NCBI GenBank assembly: GCA_963695705.1
Contig: CAVOHB010000009.1
Span: forward strand, 310,001-374,000
From: JBKPNJ01 sp963695705
GTDB taxonomy: Bacteria > Actinomycetota > Actinomycetes > Propionibacteriales > Nocardioidaceae
Reading direction: 5' to 3'
DNA: 64,000 nucleotides
Each line of letters opens with the position of its first letter. The stretch's first letter is position 1. A model generated the notes under the pieces. It ran no database searches, was not told the DNA's origin, and saw only the letters and a program-made list of their open reading frames with translations. The translations under genes were made by a program, and so were the position numbers. Shown piece after piece: positions 51,515-59,948 of this stretch.

Positions 51515-52722
51515 GGGAGTGACCCATCCGTGGCCCGACCGGAGCAACGGCCCGCGAGGTGCAGGTCAACCTCGGCGGCGAATGTGGCCAGGGCGCTCCG
51601 AAGCATACGCACAGTCCCCCCCGGGTGGTGACAGGCTCCGCGGCCGTCCACGATGCCCGCGAGCCGTTGCAACTCCAGTGCGGAGGTGCGCTTTCGAGCA
51701 ACAAAGGCCACCTCGTTCACGTGGTGGGCCAGGGCCGGCAAGCCGTTCAGGCACGGGCCGCATTGGCCGGTGCTCTCGCCGGCGAGATACGACGTGATGG
51801 CGGCAGTCGCCTGCAGGCCGCATCGTCGGGCAGGCAGTCCGATCAGGACACCGGCCCCAGGTGCGGCGTTGTACGGTCGCAGCGCAGAGCGGCTCAACGC
51901 AAGGTCGCCGATGCTCGCGTCCCAAGGGACCCACGCCCCGTGATAGCCACCGACGAGAATCGCCTGAAGTGGCTCGCAAGATCCCCCGGCCCAGTCCACG
52001 ATGTCGCGCAGGCGGCTGCCGCCGGGGACCTCGTACACGGCGGGCCGACGAACCGCGCCCGAGACCGTCACCAGTCTCGCGCCGGGTTCGTCCTCGGATC
52101 CGCAGCTTCGGAACCACTCCGGGCCGAAGCGGGCAATCAGGGCGAGCTGGCAGAGCGTCTCAACGTTGGACACAAGCGTCGGCCTGCGCTGCACACCACG
52201 TTTGTAGACGGGCGCTCGCGGCATGGTGGGCAAGGCATCTTTGCCTTCGACGGCCGCGACGGCGGCGGTTTCCTGGCCGGAGACGAACGTGTCGGGTGCG
52301 GCGATGAGACCCACGGCGGGCTGCGGGTCGCGCTCGACCACGGCGGGTCCGATTGTGGTACGCAGGAGGTCGGCGGGGGCGTAGAGATATATGGACGTGG
52401 CGCGAACAGCCCGGGCCGCGATCTCTAGGCCGTCCAGGACAAGGTGGGGAACCTCATTCAGCAGCACCCGATCCTTGCTGCTGGCCGGTTCGCCTTCGGC
52501 TCCGTTGCCCACAACCACGCCACCGGGTCGGGCCCTGACGGCAGCCAGCTTTCGGCCGGTAGGGAAGCCTGCGCCGCCGCGCCCCGTCAGCCCCGAGTCG
52601 GTCACCATCGCGATGAGCCGTGCGGAGTCAAGATCGGGCAGGGCACCAACCAGGCGCTGGTGGTGCCGGTACGTGCGCGCTCGGGCCTGCAACAGGCCGC
52701 GTGGCGCGGTCTGGACCCTCAC
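51511..52722 (-). CDS. NuoF-like NADH-binding flavoprotein
   Basis: The 403-aa protein resembles the NADH/FMN subunit of complex I. SGLTGRGGAGFPTGRKL (about residues 43-59) binds FMN and NADH, VVGNGAEGEPASSKDR is typical, and a 4Fe-4S motif is ESTGQCGPCLNGL with a late Cys in GACHHPGG. No other complex I gene is near. It is located between a ferric-reductase-like membrane protein and a ferredoxin with 4-bp overlaps, so it likely feeds NAD(P)H electrons into a membrane path. Confidence 0.87.
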   Translation of the reverse strand: MRVQTAPRGLLQARARTYRHHQRLVGALPDLDSARLIAMVTDSGLTGRGGAGFPTGRKLAAVRARPGGVVVGNGAEGEPASSKDRVLLNEVPHLVLDGLEIAARAVRATSIYLYAPADLLRTTIGPAVVERDPQPAVGLIAAPDTFVSGQETAAVAAVEGKDALPTMPRAPVYKRGVQRRPTLVSNVETLCQLALIARFGPEWFRSCGSEDEPGARLVTVSGAVRRPAVYEVPGGSRLRDIVDWAGGSCEPLQAILVGGYHGAWVPWDASIGDLALSRSALRPYNAAPGAGVLIGLPARRCGLQATAAITSYLAGESTGQCGPCLNGLPALAHHVNEVAFVARKRTSALELQRLAGIVDGRGACHHPGGTVRMLRSALATFAAEVDLHLAGRCSGRATDGSLP

Positions 52723-53300
52723 TGCAACCCAGCCAGGCCAGGTGGGGGAGGGAGTCGGCGTGGCGGGGCACCTCGCGCGAAGCTCCCTCCGGTAAGCCTC
52801 CAGGTGACCGCTATGGCGACGGAGGCGATACAGCCGCTAACGACCGCCAACAGCCAGTGGCTTCGTGCGTCGGTGCCGTTGCCAACGGCGTGCAGAACTG
52901 CCGCGGGCCAGCAGAGGTAGGCCATCGCATGGATGAAGCGCCAGGCCCGCACCCCGATGTGGTGGCGCAACAGACTGGAGGCGACCAGCACGAACACCAG
53001 GTCGGCGGCCACCGTTCCAAGTCCCTGCCAGATCGGTCGGTAGACGCCCCTGAACGGCATGACCGTGTCGATCAGGCGCAACTGCGAGTAGGGGTCGACC
53101 AAGAGCGTGGAGATATGGAGCAGCAGGAACAGCACGGCGGTGAGACTGACAGTTCGGTGGAGAGTGGCGACGGCGAACCGGGGCAGCCCCGGGAGCGGCT
53201 GTCCGGCACGGGTCACAACCCCGAGCACGACGACGAGACTGAACAGAACCAGCGCCGTGACGCCTGAGCCGCGGCCGAGATACCACAGTGCCGAGTTCAC
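52719..53300 (-). CDS. Ferric reductase-like heme membrane protein
   Basis: The 193-aa protein has about six helices and His residues placed as in ferric-reductase-like transmembrane domains: VATLHRTVSL, FLLLHISTLL, RHHIGVRAWRFIHAMAYL and AAVLHAVGNG. This suggests two b-type hemes. It overlaps the NuoF-like start and the ApbE stop by four bases each. Such proteins pass electrons across the membrane to extracytoplasmic flavins or metals. Confidence 0.82.
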   Translation of the reverse strand: MNSALWYLGRGSGVTALVLFSLVVVLGVVTRAGQPLPGLPRFAVATLHRTVSLTAVLFLLLHISTLLVDPYSQLRLIDTVMPFRGVYRPIWQGLGTVAADLVFVLVASSLLRHHIGVRAWRFIHAMAYLCWPAAVLHAVGNGTDARSHWLLAVVSGCIASVAIAVTWRLTGGSFARGAPPRRLPPPPGLAGLQ

Positions 53301-54220
53301 CCGGGCCAGCCTCCGAACACGCGGACTGTACCGTCGGCAGCCACCAGTCGGGCGTCGACCCCTGCGACGTAGAGCAGATCAGGCGCCCGAGGTCCGCGGA
53401 CGAGGGCGGCGGTCGACAGGGTGTTCGCGTAGACGCAGGTGTCAGCGGCAACCGTCGCGGTCCGCCAGAGCGGATCCGCCGGCCATCCGGTCAGCGGGTC
53501 CACGATGTGGTGCAGAACCTGTTCGCCACGGCGCCACCGGCGGTGCAAGGTGGAGGAGGTCGCCATGGCGCTGGCTCCCACCAGCCGGACCGTGCTCGCC
53601 GGTTCAGCCGGGCCGTCCTGGACGAGAACCCGCCAGCCTTCCACTGGCTCTGGTCCGGCCACGCGCAGATCGCCGCCCAGACTCACGAGAACGCCGCAGC
53701 CAACATGGTCGGCGACGAGGCGAGCGCACCGATCCGCCGCGTACGCTTTCGCCGTCGCACCCAGGTCGAGCAGCGTTCCGGGGGGCACCTCTACCGTGTC
53801 CCCGCGCAGGCGTACGTCCTGCCAGCTCGCTCGACGAGCCAGTCTGACGCTTGCGAACCGGGTCGACGGCGCCGCGTTCGGTGGCTGCTCGGCCGTGTAG
53901 CCGAGCCCTGTCAGGACGGTCCCCAGTGTCGGGTCGACATCGCCGTCAGTCAGCCGGGCGGCTGACAGGGCTGCCTCCACCAGTTCTCCAAGCAGCGGGC
54001 TGACCGTCGCCGCTGAATCACCGGACGCTGCGAGTCGGCAGACCTCGGAGTCGGGACGGAACCGACTTGCCGCATTGTCCACGTCGTCGAGGAAGGCCTT
54101 GACGATCTCGGCGGCCGGTGCGAGCGCCCGCGGTTCGGTGACGACCAGCCGCGCGGTCGTCGTCCAGACCGCCCACTGCGTGGCGGCGAGGGGATCGACC
54201 GGTTGCGTCGTGCTCGTCAT
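53297..54220 (-). CDS. apbE: FAD:protein FMN transferase (ApbE)
   Basis: The 307-aa enzyme attaches FMN to Thr/Ser of target proteins outside the membrane. Family motifs are visible: DNAASRFRPDSEV (about 48), DVDPTLGTVLTGLGY (about 93), LLDLGATAKAYAADR (about 147), VSLGGDLRVAG and HHIVDPLTGWPAD. I see no signal peptide. The frame is open upstream to 54523, but the ATG at 54220 overlaps the stop of the previous gene (ATGA) and is preferred. No obvious FMN-binding-domain target is encoded beside it. Confidence 0.88.
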   Translation of the reverse strand: MTSTTQPVDPLAATQWAVWTTTARLVVTEPRALAPAAEIVKAFLDDVDNAASRFRPDSEVCRLAASGDSAATVSPLLGELVEAALSAARLTDGDVDPTLGTVLTGLGYTAEQPPNAAPSTRFASVRLARRASWQDVRLRGDTVEVPPGTLLDLGATAKAYAADRCARLVADHVGCGVLVSLGGDLRVAGPEPVEGWRVLVQDGPAEPASTVRLVGASAMATSSTLHRRWRRGEQVLHHIVDPLTGWPADPLWRTATVAADTCVYANTLSTAALVRGPRAPDLLYVAGVDARLVAADGTVRVFGGWPG

Positions 54221-54534
54221 GACCCGCTCGACGTCGCGTGCGCGCCGCCCGGTAGCCCGCCGCCGGGCCGCACCCCCGAGCCACCCGAGCTGGCGGGCGC
54301 CCCTGCGGCCGGCAGCCTCGCCAAGTCCTGCGACCCGCTGGATCTCGGGTGTGATGAGGCGGTCGACCCGACCTGGCGGGACGGCTGGCCGTCGCTCGCA
54401 GCCTGCGGTGCCGCAGAGGCTGCCAGCCATCCGGCGACTCCGAGCGTCCCAGCCGTCGCACCCAGCGCCAGACCGGTCGTTATGTCTCGGACACGTTGCC
54501 GACCTGACTGTCGCACCCGCCACTGCTGCGGCAT
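54217..54534 (-). CDS. Small single-helix membrane or secreted protein
   Basis: The product of about 105 aa has a basic start (QQWRVRQSGRQRVRD), one helix at about residues 20-42 (TTGLALGATAGTLGVAGWLA) and a Ser/Gly/Pro-rich extracytoplasmic tail. It opens the apbE operon and overlaps apbE by four bases. No FMN_bind domain is visible, although a Ser/Thr-Gly-rich tail could carry a target site. GGGAG precedes the ATG at 54534. Confidence 0.6.
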   Translation of the reverse strand: MPQQWRVRQSGRQRVRDITTGLALGATAGTLGVAGWLAASAAPQAASDGQPSRQVGSTASSHPRSSGSQDLARLPAAGAPASSGGSGVRPGGGLPGGAHATSSGS

Positions 54535-54699
54535 ACCCATCTCCCGTTCAATCGGTCTTGGTGGTTCCACCATGACGTGTCTGCCTGAGATAGGCCTGGT
54601 TCAGGCCTCTGAATCGGCTCTGAGTTGCCGGCACGTCCGTGATGTGCTGAGACGGCACAGAGCAGACGCTGAGGTGACCCACAGGTTGGGCTCTCGATC

Positions 54700-55428
54700 A
54701 TGCGCGATTCTGGATGGGTGACCGATATCGCCGCCCCGCCCTTGCCCCGCGTGCTCGTCGTCGACGACGAGGAGAGTCTCGCCGAAGTACTGGCGAGCGT
54801 CCTGCGACGTGACGGGTGGACCGCCCGGACGGCATACACCGGTGAGGAAGCCGTCCGGGAGGCGCGGGCGTTCCAGCCGGACGTCGTGGTCCTGGACATG
54901 ATGCTTCCCGACCTGGACGGGCTGGAGGTGCTGGCCAAGGTCCGAACGCTCGACCCGGACGTCGCAGTGTTGTTCCTCACCGCCCGCGAGTCGCTGGAGG
55001 AACGCATCGCGGGGATCACGGCTGGAGGTGACGACTACGTGACGAAACCGTTCAGCCTTGAGGAGGTGTTGGCGCGGCTTCGTGGCCTGCTCCGTCGTTC
55101 CGGCAGCATGCGCGCTCAAGGCACCTCGTTGTTGACCGTCGCAGACCTGAGCATGGACGAGGACGCCCATGAGGTCACGCGCGGTGGTGTGCGGGTCGAG
55201 CTGACGGCCACTGAGTTCGAACTACTCCGCTTCCTGATGCGGAACCCACGCCGAGTCATGTCGAAGTCCCAGATCCTGGAGCGAGTCTGGAACTACGACT
55301 TCGGTGGGCAGGCGCACATCGTCGAGCTGTACATCAGCTACCTGCGCAAGAAGATCGATGCCGGGCGCGACCCGCTTATCCATACCGTGCGGGGCGTCGG
55401 CTATATCCTGCGCCCGCCGGCGCCGTGA
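54700..55428 (+). CDS. OmpR-family response regulator
   Basis: The 242-aa regulator has a receiver domain with VVDDEESLAE, phospho-acceptor Asp in VVLDMMLPDLDG (about residue 67) and Lys in VTKPFSLEE, then a winged-helix domain ending in IHTVRGVGYILRPP. The frame may start at ATG 54700 or GTG 54718. It overlaps the kinase start by a spacing of one base (TGA, then GTG). It is divergent from the apbE electron-transfer operon and may control it. Confidence 0.92.
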   Translation: MRDSGWVTDIAAPPLPRVLVVDDEESLAEVLASVLRRDGWTARTAYTGEEAVREARAFQPDVVVLDMMLPDLDGLEVLAKVRTLDPDVAVLFLTARESLEERIAGITAGGDDYVTKPFSLEEVLARLRGLLRRSGSMRAQGTSLLTVADLSMDEDAHEVTRGGVRVELTATEFELLRFLMRNPRRVMSKSQILERVWNYDFGGQAHIVELYISYLRKKIDAGRDPLIHTVRGVGYILRPPAP

Positions 55429-55429
55429 C

Positions 55430-56995
55430 GTGGGCATTGACAGTGACGTCGTTGGCACACCGAAACGACGTTTTCGACACAGGCTGCGCAGTGGAAGTCT
55501 GCAGAAACGCCTGACCATCGGCATGGTCATCGTCCTGCTCGGGGCCGGCGCGGTCCTCGGGGCGGCCAGCGAGCTGTTCCTCCGGGAGTTCCTGCTCTCA
55601 CGACTGGACGACCAACTCTTCGCCGCAAGCGGACGTTACTCCGCCAGCCTTGAGCATGACGCCGAGGCGCCCCAAGGACCGGCCGGCGACGCGGATGACG
55701 CGATCCCTGGACAGGCTGTCGGGACACTCGCAATTCGGGTCGCAGCCGGTCGGGTCACCGCCGCCGCCGTCATCTCCGATTCCGGGGCCAACCACGATGT
55801 CACGCTTGACCCCTCCTCGACCCAGGCAGTGATGGCTCTCCGGCCAGGGGGCGAACCGACCAGCGTCGACCTGGGCACAGTCGGGGACTACCGCCTGAGA
55901 GCGATGCAGGGCCATGACAACGACATCCTGATTACCGGCCTTCCCTTGCACCCGCTCAACCAGACGCTCGCCCAGCTCTTCGTCATCCTCCTCGCGGTGT
56001 TCATCGCCGTGGTTGCGCTCGGCGGGGCAGCGGCCGCTTTCGTCGTCCGGCGCGGCCTGCGACCTCTCCATGACCTGTCCGAGACAGCGCTTCGCGTCTC
56101 CGAGCTCGCGCTCACGGGTCCCGACACAACGTTGCCGACGACCGCGGCGACTGCTCCGTCCGGGACAGAGGTCGACCAGGTCAGCCAGGCCTTCGACCGT
56201 ATGCTCGAACGGGTCAGCCAGGCGATGGCAGCCCGCGACGCCACCGAGGAACAGCTTCGCCGATTCGTCGCCGATGCGAGCCATGAGTTGCGGACACCGC
56301 TGGCGACGATCCGCGCATACGCGGAGTTCGGACAGTCGCCCGAGACAGGTGAGATGCCCGCTGAAACGGCAGATGCGCTGGCTCGCATCACCGTCACCGC
56401 CGACCGGATGGCGTCCCTGGTCACCGACCTGCTGCTGCTGGCGCGACTCGATGCCGGCCGACCCCTGGCCCGGGGGCCGGTCGACCTGACCAGGCTCGTT
56501 CTCGACGCGGTGGCCGATGCCAAGACTGCTGCCCCCGAACATCGATGGCGGCTCGACCTCCCCGAGCACGAGGTCACTGTGACCGGGGATGCCGACAGAC
56601 TGCACCAGGTCCTCGCGAACTTGCTGACCAACGCCCGCACGCACACCCCGCCAGGCACGACAGTGACCGCTGTCGTCCGAGACGGCCCGTTGGCCGTTGA
56701 GGTCCTCGTTCGCGACGACGGCCCCGGCATACCGCGAGACCGGCAGCTGAACCTGTTCGACCGATTCTCCCGGGGCGACACCTCCCGGTCGCGGGCACAC
56801 GGCAGCACCGGCTTGGGGCTGGCGATCGCACACAGCATCGCTGTCGCGCATGGCGGGACCCTGACCGTGGACAGCACTCCCAAGGGGAGCTGTTTCAGGC
56901 TGCGGCTGCCTGCCGCCGCTGGTGTCTTCGCGACAGCGCCTGCCCAGTCGGCGAGGAACCCCCGACCTCCGGAGAAGCCTCACAGGGGCGGGTAA
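55430..56995 (+). CDS. Membrane histidine kinase
   Basis: The 521-aa kinase has helix 1 at about residues 30-50 (LTIGMVIVLLGAGAVLG), an extracytoplasmic sensor of about 130 residues, helix 2 (LFVILLAVFIAVVALGG, about 185-207), a HAMP segment, the phospho-acceptor His in DASHELRTPLATI (about 285) and a HATPase domain with NLLTNARTHTPPG, DDGPGIP and GSTGLGLAI. It pairs with the preceding OmpR-type regulator; the TcrY/PrrB-like layout is common in actinobacteria. The signal sensed is unknown. Confidence 0.92.
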   Translation: MGIDSDVVGTPKRRFRHRLRSGSLQKRLTIGMVIVLLGAGAVLGAASELFLREFLLSRLDDQLFAASGRYSASLEHDAEAPQGPAGDADDAIPGQAVGTLAIRVAAGRVTAAAVISDSGANHDVTLDPSSTQAVMALRPGGEPTSVDLGTVGDYRLRAMQGHDNDILITGLPLHPLNQTLAQLFVILLAVFIAVVALGGAAAAFVVRRGLRPLHDLSETALRVSELALTGPDTTLPTTAATAPSGTEVDQVSQAFDRMLERVSQAMAARDATEEQLRRFVADASHELRTPLATIRAYAEFGQSPETGEMPAETADALARITVTADRMASLVTDLLLLARLDAGRPLARGPVDLTRLVLDAVADAKTAAPEHRWRLDLPEHEVTVTGDADRLHQVLANLLTNARTHTPPGTTVTAVVRDGPLAVEVLVRDDGPGIPRDRQLNLFDRFSRGDTSRSRAHGSTGLGLAIAHSIAVAHGGTLTVDSTPKGSCFRLRLPAAAGVFATAPAQSARNPRPPEKPHRGG

Positions 56996-57466
56996 GCGCA
57001 GCCAACGTCGCCCGCTGCCCGACGGGATCCGAAGTGCCATCGACGAAAGGCCGGTTCGCAAGTGTCCGTTCAGGAGTGCAACATCGCCGAAATGCGGCCC
57101 GTGTTCGTCGAGCGTGGCGGATGGGCCCTGCCGCTCTTCGACAACGAGGCCAACGACGTCTACCAGGGCGCCGACGCGTTCCTGTTCGGCCGGCCGGACC
57201 GTCGATATCAACGCGCGACACGACACGCGGCGGCTTCGACAACACGCCTCCGGCTCTAGGACTCTGAACCATGCCTACGCGGCCACGAGGGCTCAGGATG
57301 ACATACCGGTTTGCTGGTGTCATCGATCGACAGTGCTTGAGCAGCCGCACAGTTGCCGTCCCATTGTCGCCTCGGTGTCGCCCTGCCGCGAAGAGACGCA
57401 GCTGGTAAGCGCGAGGTCGCGCGGCATGGGCCGGCTAGTCCCAGGCTCCGATGTCGGTCGTGAGTT
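56996..57466. other. 470-bp region with a fragmentary gene only
   Basis: Between the kinase and the DUF4386 gene there is only the reductase-like fragment described next. No DevR-type box, RNA gene or repeat was recognised. Confidence 0.45.
57062..57259 (+). pseudogene. Fragment resembling the N-terminus of a RibD/dihydrofolate reductase-like protein
   Basis: The 65-codon frame contains GGWALPLFDNEANDVYQGADAFLFGR, shown here in overlap as GGWALPLFDNEAN and GADAFLFGR. This matches the usual start of actinobacterial RibD C-terminal-like reductases (…W..P.FD.E......ADAFLFGR). The frame then degenerates into Arg-rich sequence and stops, without the 120 or so residues that should follow. Confidence 0.45.
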
Positions 57467-58264
57467 CTAGCTCGCCTGGCCCTGGATTATCGGCGCGCCG
57501 GTGAGGATCGGCGACGGCCGGAAGCCCCGAGCGAGCAGCCAGACACTGAGCGAGAACTCCCAGATGGCTTCGGGCGCTGTGAGTGCGACGGGAAATCCCG
57601 AGGTGATGTCCCAGGCCCCCAACAGCACACCGATGCCGGCGAGAAGCGCCAACGGACCACCGATCAGGCCGATCATCACCAGAGGCCGCGGAAGCAGTCG
57701 GGACCGCCACATCAAGTAGCCGAGCAGAATCCCATTGCCGAGTCCGGCGCAGAACTGCGGGCCGAGAAGGGAGGTTTGGTCATGCACGGCGAGCAGTGAG
57801 CGGCCGACGTCGACGAGAGCCCCACCGCTGGTTCCGGCTTCGGCGAGATCCTGGCGAAGGGCCACGATCGACATCAGGCTCAGGACTCCGACCAGTATGA
57901 GGATCGACTCCACCGTGCGCGAGGCGACATACCCGAGGGCGACGCTTTCGTTAACCCGTTTAGCGATGGGGAAGATCACTACGGCGGTGGCTATGCCGGA
58001 GATCGCCAGCAGGATCTCAAGCAGCGCTCCGACTCCGACGCGGGTGTCGTCGCCACCGCCGACAATGTAGTTGGCATCGTTCAGGAGAGGGTCGTAGAAC
58101 CAGAAAGCCGGGATCGAAAAGACGAAGGTGCCAAGGAACCAGGCACCCATGATCCGGGCGGTTCGCTGCTCCGCCTGGGTGGGCGCGAACAAACCCTGAC
58201 CGGCTCTAGCGCCACCAGTACGGGTCGTGCTCGGTGATCCTGCCTCGTCCTTCTCTGGACTCAT
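57467..58264 (-). CDS. DUF4386-family membrane protein
   Basis: The 265-aa protein has a charged N-terminal 35 residues followed by six or seven helices. Family features include RIMGAWFLGTFVFSIPAF, YVASRTVESILILVGVLSLM and LGNGILLGYLMWRSRLLPRPL. DUF4386 proteins are common in actinobacteria and Bacillus; no function is known. It stands alone on the minus strand. Confidence 0.85.
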   Translation of the reverse strand: MSPEKDEAGSPSTTRTGGARAGQGLFAPTQAEQRTARIMGAWFLGTFVFSIPAFWFYDPLLNDANYIVGGGDDTRVGVGALLEILLAISGIATAVVIFPIAKRVNESVALGYVASRTVESILILVGVLSLMSIVALRQDLAEAGTSGGALVDVGRSLLAVHDQTSLLGPQFCAGLGNGILLGYLMWRSRLLPRPLVMIGLIGGPLALLAGIGVLLGAWDITSGFPVALTAPEAIWEFSLSVWLLARGFRPSPILTGAPIIQGQAS

Positions 58265-58396
58265 TCCGAGCCCCCTTCACTCGGAGACGTGTTGGGCGAG
58301 GTGGCGAGCACACAAGTCGACACCCTGGGATCATAGGAGCCACCGGTGGACTCACTACCCGCGCCGCATCACCGACAGGAATGGAGCGGCGCGGGA

Positions 58397-59113
58397 TCAA
58401 CGTTGGTGCTTTAGCTTGTCGAGGTCGCGGACGCAGAAACCATGGTGGGCCCACTCTTCGTCAAGGACGGTGCCGAGGCATTGCCGCACCGACCGCCCCC
58501 TCGCGTACGGCGGCCACCCGTCGCCGTCGGGCACCGGCGCGGTCTCCGCAAGCTGCTCGGGCGTGACCTCGGCCAGCCACCCCTCGATCTCCGACGCCTG
58601 CCGGTCACGCACGCCAAGTACCTCGTCGAGGCTCGGCCGGGCGGAACGATTGAGCCCCTGCTCCTCCTGGTCGGGCACGAACGAGGATGCCAGACCCATG
58701 GCTGTGAACGGATCCGTCCGCCCGAGCACGCAGCGCCGGAACCACGAGTCGTGCACGAAGACGAGGTGACGCAAGGTCTCGACCATCGACCACTCGCCGT
58801 CGACTCGGTGATACTCGCTCCCCGCGGGCATGGACCGGACCCGCTCGGCAGTCCTGGCCCAGCCGTCCCGCAGCCGCCGCCAGGCCTCCCGCAGGTCGGC
58901 CGGCTCATCGGACCGGATCAGCAGCCGCACCGGGTGCCGACGGTCCAGCTCGGCCTCGACGTATGGCATGACCTCCACCCCGTTGACCACGAGGTTGGCG
59001 ACGAGGCCGTCTATCTCGGCGTCCTGCATCACCACGCCGACCAGCCGCGCCCTACTGAGGTCGCACTCGCGGAACTCCGCACCGGTGAGATCCTCGTCGT
59101 CGAAGCGTCGCAT
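58397..59113 (-). CDS. DinB-superfamily protein with a short pentapeptide-repeat start
   Basis: The 238-aa protein starts with two or three pentapeptide-like units (DLTGAEFRECDLSRARLVG). A DinB/mycothiol-dependent-type four-helix bundle follows from about residue 65, with GEWSMVETLRHLVFVHDSW (first likely metal His) and LDEEWAHHGFCVRDL (further His). Such proteins bind a divalent metal and some transfer bacillithiol or mycothiol. The activity here is unknown. Confidence 0.82.
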   Translation of the reverse strand: MRRFDDEDLTGAEFRECDLSRARLVGVVMQDAEIDGLVANLVVNGVEVMPYVEAELDRRHPVRLLIRSDEPADLREAWRRLRDGWARTAERVRSMPAGSEYHRVDGEWSMVETLRHLVFVHDSWFRRCVLGRTDPFTAMGLASSFVPDQEEQGLNRSARPSLDEVLGVRDRQASEIEGWLAEVTPEQLAETAPVPDGDGWPPYARGRSVRQCLGTVLDEEWAHHGFCVRDLDKLKHQR

Positions 59114-59304
59114 GCGGACAGACTAGTTAGCGGCAGCCTCGAAGGCATGACATGAATGTGCAGCGTCGCGTATCCGCTGGCGACCACATGCTTGGCCCAA
59201 CCATTGGTCACAGTCGCCCGGTGAGACGGCCTCGTAGGCGACAGGGCGAAGACTTGACTCGCGCCAATCGGGTGCCGTGCGGATGGCAGGTTCGACCGCC
59301 GCTC

Positions 59305-59649
59305 CTACTCGTGCCTGACGACATCGACCGAAATCTCCACCGCCGGGACCGTGCATCTGTTCTCGAGCCAGTGGACGGTGTTCCGGTCCTCGGGCCAGCC
59401 CACGCCGGGCCCGTAGTCCCTTTGCATCCCATCTCGATGGTCGGTGACCGTTCCCTGCAGCACGTACACCATCCCCGGTCTGCCCCTGTGGTCGTGAATC
59501 GGGCCGAAGACTCCTCCCGGCTCGATGGTTACCATTCGCATGCGAAGCTGGCGTCCTTCCATGCCCTGAATCTCGGGACCGAGATCAACCGTGGCCAGCA
59601 GTTCCACTGCGACACCCCTCGTCTCCGGTGCCGCCTGTTCATCGCCCAT
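59305..59649 (-). CDS. Cupin-domain protein
   Basis: The 114-aa protein is a single cupin barrel. VFGPIHDHRGRPGMVYVLQG supplies His ligands of motif 1, and GWPEDRNTVHWLENR supplies motif 2. The ATG at 59649 follows GGAGAGGA; the frame is open upstream to 59715. Small cupins of this kind bind a divalent metal; no substrate can be assigned. Confidence 0.82.
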   Translation of the reverse strand: MGDEQAAPETRGVAVELLATVDLGPEIQGMEGRQLRMRMVTIEPGGVFGPIHDHRGRPGMVYVLQGTVTDHRDGMQRDYGPGVGWPEDRNTVHWLENRCTVPAVEISVDVVRHE

Positions 59650-59948
59650 CGTGCTGTCCTCTCCGTGGGACCGGCCTGCCGCCAGTTGGTCCCGGATCTC
59701 AGGGCCGGCTGCCACAGCACCGCCATGCCGAGATCACACACCGCCGCCACGGCAGTCCGCACCTGGTTTCGGATGGGACTGTCTCGGCTGGGACTGTCAA
59801 AACCTTGATACAACCGACTCAGCTGGCGATGGCGGTTGGTTCGTCGCGTTCGGTGATGATCTTGAGCATCAGTCCCGCCACGGAGGGTCAATGCTCAAGG
59901 GGTTCGCGCGCTGCCATAGACGTCAGGCGCCGGTGCCACACTGCCGGT

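Noticed and set aside
55598..57226. 542-codon open frame on the minus strand
   Set aside because: It is antisense to the well-supported histidine kinase gene and its translation has no recognisable domain; long antisense frames are common in GC-rich DNA.
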